Assembly (NCBI RefSeq): GCF_027579695.1
Contig: NC_083572.1
Coordinates: 15,686,915-15,750,914, forward strand
Length of the DNA: 64,000 nucleotides
From: Neoarius graeffei
Taxonomy: Eukaryota; Chordata; Actinopteri; Siluriformes; Ariidae
Direction of reading: 5' to 3'
Shown: positions 58,980 through 64,000 of the stretch, one piece after another
Numbering within the stretch: position 1 is the first letter of the stretch
Layout of the letters: every line of letters begins with the position of its first letter
Made by a program: the position numbers and the translations under genes
The notes under the pieces: model-generated
Told to the model about the DNA's origin: nothing
The model's input: only the letters and a program-made list of their open reading frames with translations
Databases searched by the model: none

Positions 58980-59960
58980 CACAGGTTGTTAGGTATGCCC
59001 AATGTCACCTGAATAAGTAGGAACATTATACATATTGCACTGAGTACAAGCAGGGACTCCGGCAACTAACTATGACAGCATAACTAAAAGGGGAGAGCCA
59101 GAAGGTAACTCAGGCATGAGGGAGCCCCGGGACATAAAGCAGCCAGCCACTAAACCGTCAACAAACTTGAGTGAGCAAGCGAGTGGGGGACTGACAGCAC
59201 TGTGGGGGGGAGTGGCTCTCAGGTGCATGGTGTCCAAGGATGCTGCCTCCTGGAGCAAGACCCTTCCTTGGATAGAGTATGCTCACAACTCCTTACCCAC
59301 CTTTGCTACAGGTCTTTCCCCCTTCCAGTGCTCTCTGGGTTACCAGCCACCACTCTTCCCCATCCAAGAAGAAGTTGCCATGCCCTCTGCCCAGATGTTT
59401 GTGCACTGCTGCAGGAGAATGTGGACATTGACCAGAAAAAAGCTCCTATGTTCTGTCAAGATGTTTAAAGAGCAAGTCGAGAGACACCACTCAGCAGCCC
59501 CCATCTATTGGATGGGGCAGTGAGTAATGCTCTCCACTTGCCACTTGCCCCTCAAGACGGTCTCCCGCAAATTGGCTCCCAGGTTCATAGGACCTTTCCC
59601 CATCTCCAAGGTAATTAATCCCTGCTCTGTAAGACTGTCTCTGCCTGTAACCATGCACCATATTCACCCCACTTTCCATGTCTCCCAAGTCAAACCCCTG
59701 GTCTCCAGTTCCCTGTCCCTACCCTCCAAACCCCCTCCTCCTCCCAGGTTCATAGATGGTGGTGAGGTCTTCACTGTCAGGAGGTTGCTGAAGGTATGAT
59801 GCTGAGGCAGAGGACTCCAGTACCTGGTTGATTGGGAGGGGTATGGTCCTGAGGAGAGGAGCTGGGTTCCTGCCAGGTTCATCATGGACCCCGCCCTCAT
59901 CACAGACTTCCACCAACAACACCCTGAGGCACTTTCTAAGGTGCCTGGAGGTGCCCGTTG
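56207..59960 (+). pseudogene. Gypsy pol relic: RT, RNase H, integrase, chromodomain
   Basis: Domains in order: reverse transcriptase (56350-56890) with the catalytic box reading YLDN instead of YLDD; RNase H region (57020-57600); integrase zinc and core regions (57880-58360) with D, D and E residues visible; integrase C-terminus and chromodomain (59215-59960). Frames shift near 56880, 57255 and 57575, and an 850-base repeat splits the integrase at 58361. It cannot encode working enzymes as it stands. Confidence 0.85.
58361..59210. repeat. Interspersed repeat inserted in the Gypsy integrase
   Basis: Begins CAAGTTTATTTGTATAACAC and contains GTGGCGACGGTGGCAAGG and AAGAAACCTCGAGAGGAACC, a repeat I recall from other fish. 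A G-run and (GA)n lie at 58926-58976. Short flanking similarity (GAAGT/GGAGT). Confidence 0.6.
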
Positions 59961-59976
59961 AGGGGGGGGGTGGTAC

Positions 59977-60571
59977 TGTCACAGTCCAGTCCAGTCCATC
60001 CATGCCTTAGCTTGTGGAACTTCCAGGCTGGATCCAGGACAGGAATTCAGTCCTGCCTTGCTGAAGGCCATTTCCTGAAGCAGCACTCCCACACCTGCTA
60101 CCATTCCTCTCCCATCAGCCAGGGCTTTTTAGGAACTGTTTGGAGCTACTTCATTTGCCAGACTGTCTCTTGTAGACTTTCCTCACCTTGCTACAGCTCA
60201 TTAGTATTGTGTCTTCTTGATTCCCCCTGCCTGATTTTTTCCTTTTTTTTGTCAAGTTTTTCTGTCCAGTTTTTTTGTCCCTGTTTTTGCCTGCCTGTTC
60301 TTTTGAATTGTGTCTTTTGTAACCTCTGTCTGGATTTCCCTTGTCCCTGTGTTCATTGTTTTTTGTGAAGATTTTTTTGTCCCTGATCATGTCTACCTGC
60401 TCCTCTGTGTTTTTGACCTCCTGGCCTGTTTTTTGACTACCCATTTTCGCCTGAGCCCTACTGTACCTTTGCCTTTCTGCTGTCTACTTCATTAAAGTTT
60501 ACACTTTATACTGCCTGTTTTCTGAGGCTGCTCTTGGGTCTGCACTTCACCTCAGCTTGCCACTCGTGACA
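59977..60571 (+). mobile_element. Gypsy 3' LTR
   Basis: Starts TGTCACAG after the polypurine tract and ends CTCGTGACA. ATTAAAG near 60492 may act as poly(A) signal. Confidence 0.75.
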
Positions 60572-60678
60572 GTTTTATATAAGCAATAATCAGTACAAAG
60601 TCAACAAGTCAGTTACATGCTGCACACCACATGTTCCCCATGGTGTGATTTTTATTATGCTCTCATGTTCTCACACAG

Positions 60679-60775
60679 TAAAGCGGTGTCCAGTTCCTGA
60701 ATCACCACAGAATGGAAAAGTGGCCGTCAATAAGATTGCTTACCAAAGCGTCATCATGTATACCTGCAATGAGGG
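60679..60775 (+). CDS. apoh: Apolipoprotein H-like gene, exon 3 (first half of CCP domain 2)
   Basis: After the acceptor TTCTCACACAG the frame from exon 2 continues as KRCPVPESPQNGKVAVN, then ends MYTCNEG. This is the first half of a CCP domain, with Cys1 and Cys2. The donor GTGATT splits the Gly codon after its second base (phase 2), the usual break point of split CCP exons. Domain II of mammalian APOH is likewise encoded by two exons. The second half and later exons lie beyond the window. Intron 2 (53786-60678) is swollen by a solo LTR and a Gypsy relic. Confidence 0.75.
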
Positions 60776-61011
60776 GTGATTGCATTTCACTACATTTACA
60801 TATTGTCTCACTTCATTTTGTGGTATCTATTTGGTGTTTCTTTTGTATAGAAGCCCTGAACCTCAAGGAAAAATAATTGAAGTGCTGTCATTTCTGTAAA
60901 ATTTATGGAATTATGGAAGTCTCCAGTGTCAGTGCTTTGGGAAATGAAACTTTTAAGTGCTATGTCATAATTTCAATTTAATGTCTCATTATTTTGACTT
61001 AACTCATTATC

Positions 61012-61371
61012 TCCATCCATCCATTATCCATAACCGCTTGTCCTGTGCAGGGTCATGGGAAAGCTGGAGCTTATCCCAGCTGACTATGGGTGAGAGGTGG
61101 AGTACACCCTGGACAAGTCATCAGGTCATCACAGGGCTGACACAGAGACAAACAACCATTCACACTCATGGTCAATTTAAAGCCACCAATTAGCCTAACC
61201 TGTGTGTCTTTGGACTGTGGGGGAAACCAGAGCACCTGGAGGAAACCCACACAGACATGGGGAGAACATGCAAACTCCACACCGAAAGGCCTCTGTCAGC
61301 CACTGGGCTCGAACCCAGAACCTTCTTGCTGTGAGGCGACAGTGCTAACCACTACACCATCGTACCGTCCA
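61012..61371 (-). mobile_element. Mermaid-type SINE, older subfamily
   Basis: Minus copy with a (CCAT)n tail and many substitutions, like 46306-46663. Confidence 0.8.
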
Positions 61372-61379
61372 GGCCAAGA

Positions 61380-61591
61380 AACAATCAATAAGATTTAGAC
61401 TCAAATCCAGATATGTATGTGGATCCCAGATTTGTTTGTCCATTCCCAACATATCTCAAAAAGTAGCAAACAGGTTCAAATAAAATTTGGAGGAAAGGTG
61501 AGCCATGGGCCAAGAAATATTTGATCAGATTTTGATTCAAATCCAAATATGTGGCTTGGTGGAGATATGCACCCTACCAAGTGCCCTTCTA
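61380..61591 (+). mobile_element. Helentron-type 3' fragment
   Basis: Contains AAAAAGTAGCAAACAGGTTC and GGTGAGCCATGGGCCAAG units (inverse of those at 15978-16380), and ends TGCACC..GTGCCC, then TT and CTAG before TT at 61592. Confidence 0.5.
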
Positions 61592-61620
61592 GTTATCGAT
61601 ATGTTATTGATACAGTGCAG

Positions 61621-62051
61621 GTGTCAGAAAACAGCAGGCACTTACTGGAGCAGTCACAGGGGGGAACTGGTGCATCGCAAATTGATAGACAAAGCCAATG
61701 TAAAGCCAAACTCAGAATCAGGAGAAAGCCAATGGTCTAGCGATGTGAAGATAGACTGTAGGAGACTGGACGAGTAATCGGAGTCGGGAACGAACGGAAC
61801 TAGAGTCAACATCACGGGACATCAACACTATAAACAACAGCTCGGTAGGATCAGGTAGTAACATGCTGAGTGCTTCTTCGCACTGACGGAATGTTGTTTG
61901 AGTCCTTAAGTACTGTCATTAAATGGGGCGCAGGTGCGGCGCTGATTAGAATTCTGGAGAGGGATGGCCATGAGATGTATGGGAGTTGTAGTTCGTGGGG
62001 GCCATGTTTGGAGGCTACCATGAACTCTGGTTGTTAGCATTATGTGTGACA
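61621..62051. mobile_element. Possible solo LTR
   Basis: TGTCAG..GTGTGACA ends with near-identical flanks GCAGG and GCAGC. No internal signals are certain. Confidence 0.35.
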
Positions 62052-62191
62052 GCAGCTTTCTGTAAGTCTGTAAGGAAGGAGTCTCCAGTGTCAGTGCTTT
62101 CTAATAGTCAATAAGTTTTGAAGTGTCATATCATTATTTCAACTTAATATCTATCTATTTCAATATTGTATCATTAATTTGTCTTAATATA

Positions 62192-62770
62192 CAGTACTGT
62201 GCAAAAGTCTTAGGTACCCTAAGACCTTTTTGTTCATACAAACTTTGTTATAGATTTCTATTTTACGACTTCTAATATTATCGAGTCAGTACAAAAACAT
62301 TTTAGAGTTAGAAACGTTCATTTTCCAGCATAAAATTAAATGCTACAGAAAGAAAAAAAGTTTGTATCTGAGCAGCATATTACATAAGAGGCCACTTTTC
62401 AGATTTAAAAAGAAAACATAATGAAGGCTACTGGGTTTTAGTGCAAAATTAAGAAGCAAGTGTGACAGTCAAAGTATCCAGAACAAGGACTGTGGCTGGT
62501 TCTGTAAGATGCTCAGTAAAACCTATAGCTCATTTCCTTATAAAACTGCTCTCATTGTCCCGGAGACTACTATTTTTAATTTTTTTTTTTTTTAAAGCAA
62601 AGGGTCGTCTCACACCAAATACTGACTTTGTTTCATTTTATTATGCCTTTCTGAATACTGTTTATATCATTTTTTTTTAAAATGTTGAAACATTTCATTT
62701 CATTATTTTTAAGCCATTTTTGGTTGACAGCATTTCTTTACATGTGCCATAAGACTTTTGCACAGTACTT
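62192..62770 (+). mobile_element. CAGTACTG-end element, copy C
   Basis: Full copy at TA targets (62190-62191, 62771-62772), uninterrupted. Confidence 0.75.
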
Positions 62771-62910
62771 TATATAAAACACCCCACAATCTATCAATAC
62801 AATGTATTTATAGAATACTGAATGTTGTTTCTCAGATAGTAAGTAAGCCAGACATAAGCCAGGCATTGCTTTATAGTGGAATTCAGTTGACACAAATACA
62901 GTATGTCTAC

Positions 62911-63712
62911 CAGTGTTGTCGTCAAGTCACTAAACCTCGAGGCCGAATCCAGTCTCGAGTCCCCAGTGTTCAAGTCTGAGTCAAGTCCAAGTCATTAAAA
63001 AAAAATTTGAGTCGAGTCCAAGACTCCAACCACACCATGTGACAGTGGCTGTTGCTACCTTTATGTGAAACCGTCTCTGCTACTTTGTTGGACTAACGCT
63101 ACTGCTTGACTGCCCCATTTTAGTTAATAGGCTACAGATAAAAAGCTTGTTCATCACTCAGCAAGCCCCACCCACTATCAACAGGGCAAATAGCATGAGA
63201 GAGGGTTAACACTCACTAGTTCATTGGTCAGCAAGCCCCGCTATCAACAGGGCAATGAACATAGCATGTCACTTCCTTCTCTGGGTGGAGTCTTACCAAG
63301 TGATGATTGAAGTTCGATGTTGTCCCCATCGTCTCCTCGATAGTTCTTCTACATATGGAACACATAGCAGTGCATTTTTTCCCACTGCACGAGAAGTCTG
63401 TATAAGCAAATCGGACAATCCTAGGAGGGTTCTCTCCAGGCATTTTAGTGCCATTAATGTTAGTTTGTTCCTGAACATGATGTATGAACAGGTGAATGTG
63501 CATTCTCTTGCACAAAATTAGTATAAAAATTAATGTAGGTATAAATTATTATGGCATGTTACAAAAAATAAATAAAATCCGAGTCCTCGTCTCCAATTTA
63601 CGAGTCTGAATGCAGTTAATGCACGAGTCCGAGTCCAAGTCCAAGTCATCAGTGCTCAAGTCCAAGTCAAGTCAGAAGTCCTTAAAATTAAGATTTGAGT
63701 ACTACAAGCCTG
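62911..63712 (-). mobile_element. hAT family 'CAGGCTTGTAG', copy 4 (no LTR)
   Basis: Perfect 8-bp duplication ATGTCTAC (62903-62910, 63713-63720). Retains the internal coding region lost from copies 2 and 3, without LTR. Confidence 0.88.
63228..63515 (-). pseudogene. BED-finger fragment of the hAT family protein
   Basis: Reads PRIVRFAYTDFSCSGKK, then CSICRRTIEE and NFNHHLVRLHPEK: a BED-type zinc finger with CxxC and two His. The start ATG is uncertain, and the frame continues to 63228 in non-BED sequence. No catalytic domain, so only the DNA-binding part remains. Confidence 0.6.
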
Positions 63713-63720
63713 ATGTCTAC

Positions 63721-64000
63721 TGATTGTTCATTAAGTAATGATCAATTCTAAAAGTCATAATGACTGATAGGACAGTTTAAGTGTTAGGAGACAAAATAAT
63801 GAGATAATAACTTCAACTAATGGGTTATTAAGTCAAGTTAAAATATTAAGTCAAAATAACAACAGTATCTTCTGAGTTAGCCTATTATTAAGTCAAAATA
63901 ACTGGACATTTCAATTTCTTTCCACAAATTGTAGTTCAGGGCTTCTGTACTTTGGAATGCTTTGTTACAAATATTCATTAAATATTCCAAATGCAACTGA
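63721..64000. other. apoh intron 3, unassigned
   Basis: AT-rich, no feature recognised before the window ends. Confidence 0.35.

Larger units (their letters stand above)
56207..60571 (+). mobile_element. Gypsy (chromovirus-type) LTR retrotransposon, 5'-truncated
   Basis: Pol relic (56207-59960), a polypurine tract (AGGGGGGGGG at 59961) and a 3' LTR (59977-60571). No 5' LTR, gag or protease is present. It lies wholly in apoh intron 2, same strand as apoh. Confidence 0.85.

Noticed and set aside
58812..59012. Frame with poly-Arg/Glu run
   Set aside because: Product of the (GA)n tract in an interspersed repeat.

Overview
This is vertebrate, almost certainly teleost, nuclear DNA. It has intron-split genes, GT-AG splice sites, dense microsatellites, fish-type tRNA-derived SINEs (Mermaid/V-SINE style) and many Tc1, hAT, piggyBac, Helentron, L1 and Gypsy relics. 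The repeat mix recalls otophysan fish such as catfish, but I cannot fix the species from sequence alone. More than half of the window is recognisable transposable element or simple repeat.

Only two host genes are visible, in divergent (head-to-head) order. The first coding exon of a conventional protein kinase C, best read as prkca, lies on the minus strand at 39297-39457, with a CpG-rich promoter region at about 39458-39830. Everything to its left (1-39296) is then presumably prkca intron 1. On the plus strand, three exons of an apolipoprotein H (beta-2-glycoprotein I)-like gene lie at 51645-51726 (signal peptide), 53609-53785 (first sushi/CCP domain) and 60679-60775 (first half of the second CCP domain). 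The gene runs off the right edge. APOH and PRKCA are divergent neighbours in human 17q24, so this is conserved microsynteny.

Layout. About 280-10006: one minus-strand L1-like LINE split into pieces by insertions up to five levels deep (Tc1, Helentron, piggyBac, hAT, SINEs, MITEs). 11531-13568: a repeat with a nested Tc1. 13921-14550: hAT relic with a BED finger. 15393-16453: nested Helentron-type elements. 19097-24131: MITEs, a retroposon-like unit with an intact 154-residue membrane-protein ORF, and two Helentron-type elements. 27185-28390: a hAT element with a 237-residue ORF. 31980-34440: a Tc1 relic split by a THAP-encoding element that carries a 400-bp palindrome. 35298-36186: a hAT element carrying a solo LTR. 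36933-37638: a second THAP element. 37905-39110: a degenerate minisatellite beside prkca exon 1.

Between the genes. 39828-43275: a long-terminal-inverted-repeat element with a cysteine-rich ORF and a large minisatellite. 43340-45400: a giant trinucleotide array. 45545-46200: a Crypton-like ORF. 46306-48344: several SINEs. 48886-49745: the second hAT-plus-LTR copy. apoh introns hold a Tc1 tail, a V-SINE, a solo LTR and a dead Gypsy chromovirus relic (56207-60571). More SINE, MITE and hAT copies follow to the right edge.

The most unusual items are the LTR-carrying hAT family, the retroposon-like unit encoding a membrane protein, the Helentron families with TT targets, the Cys-rich ORF in the long-TIR element next to the prkca promoter, and the Crypton-like ORF.
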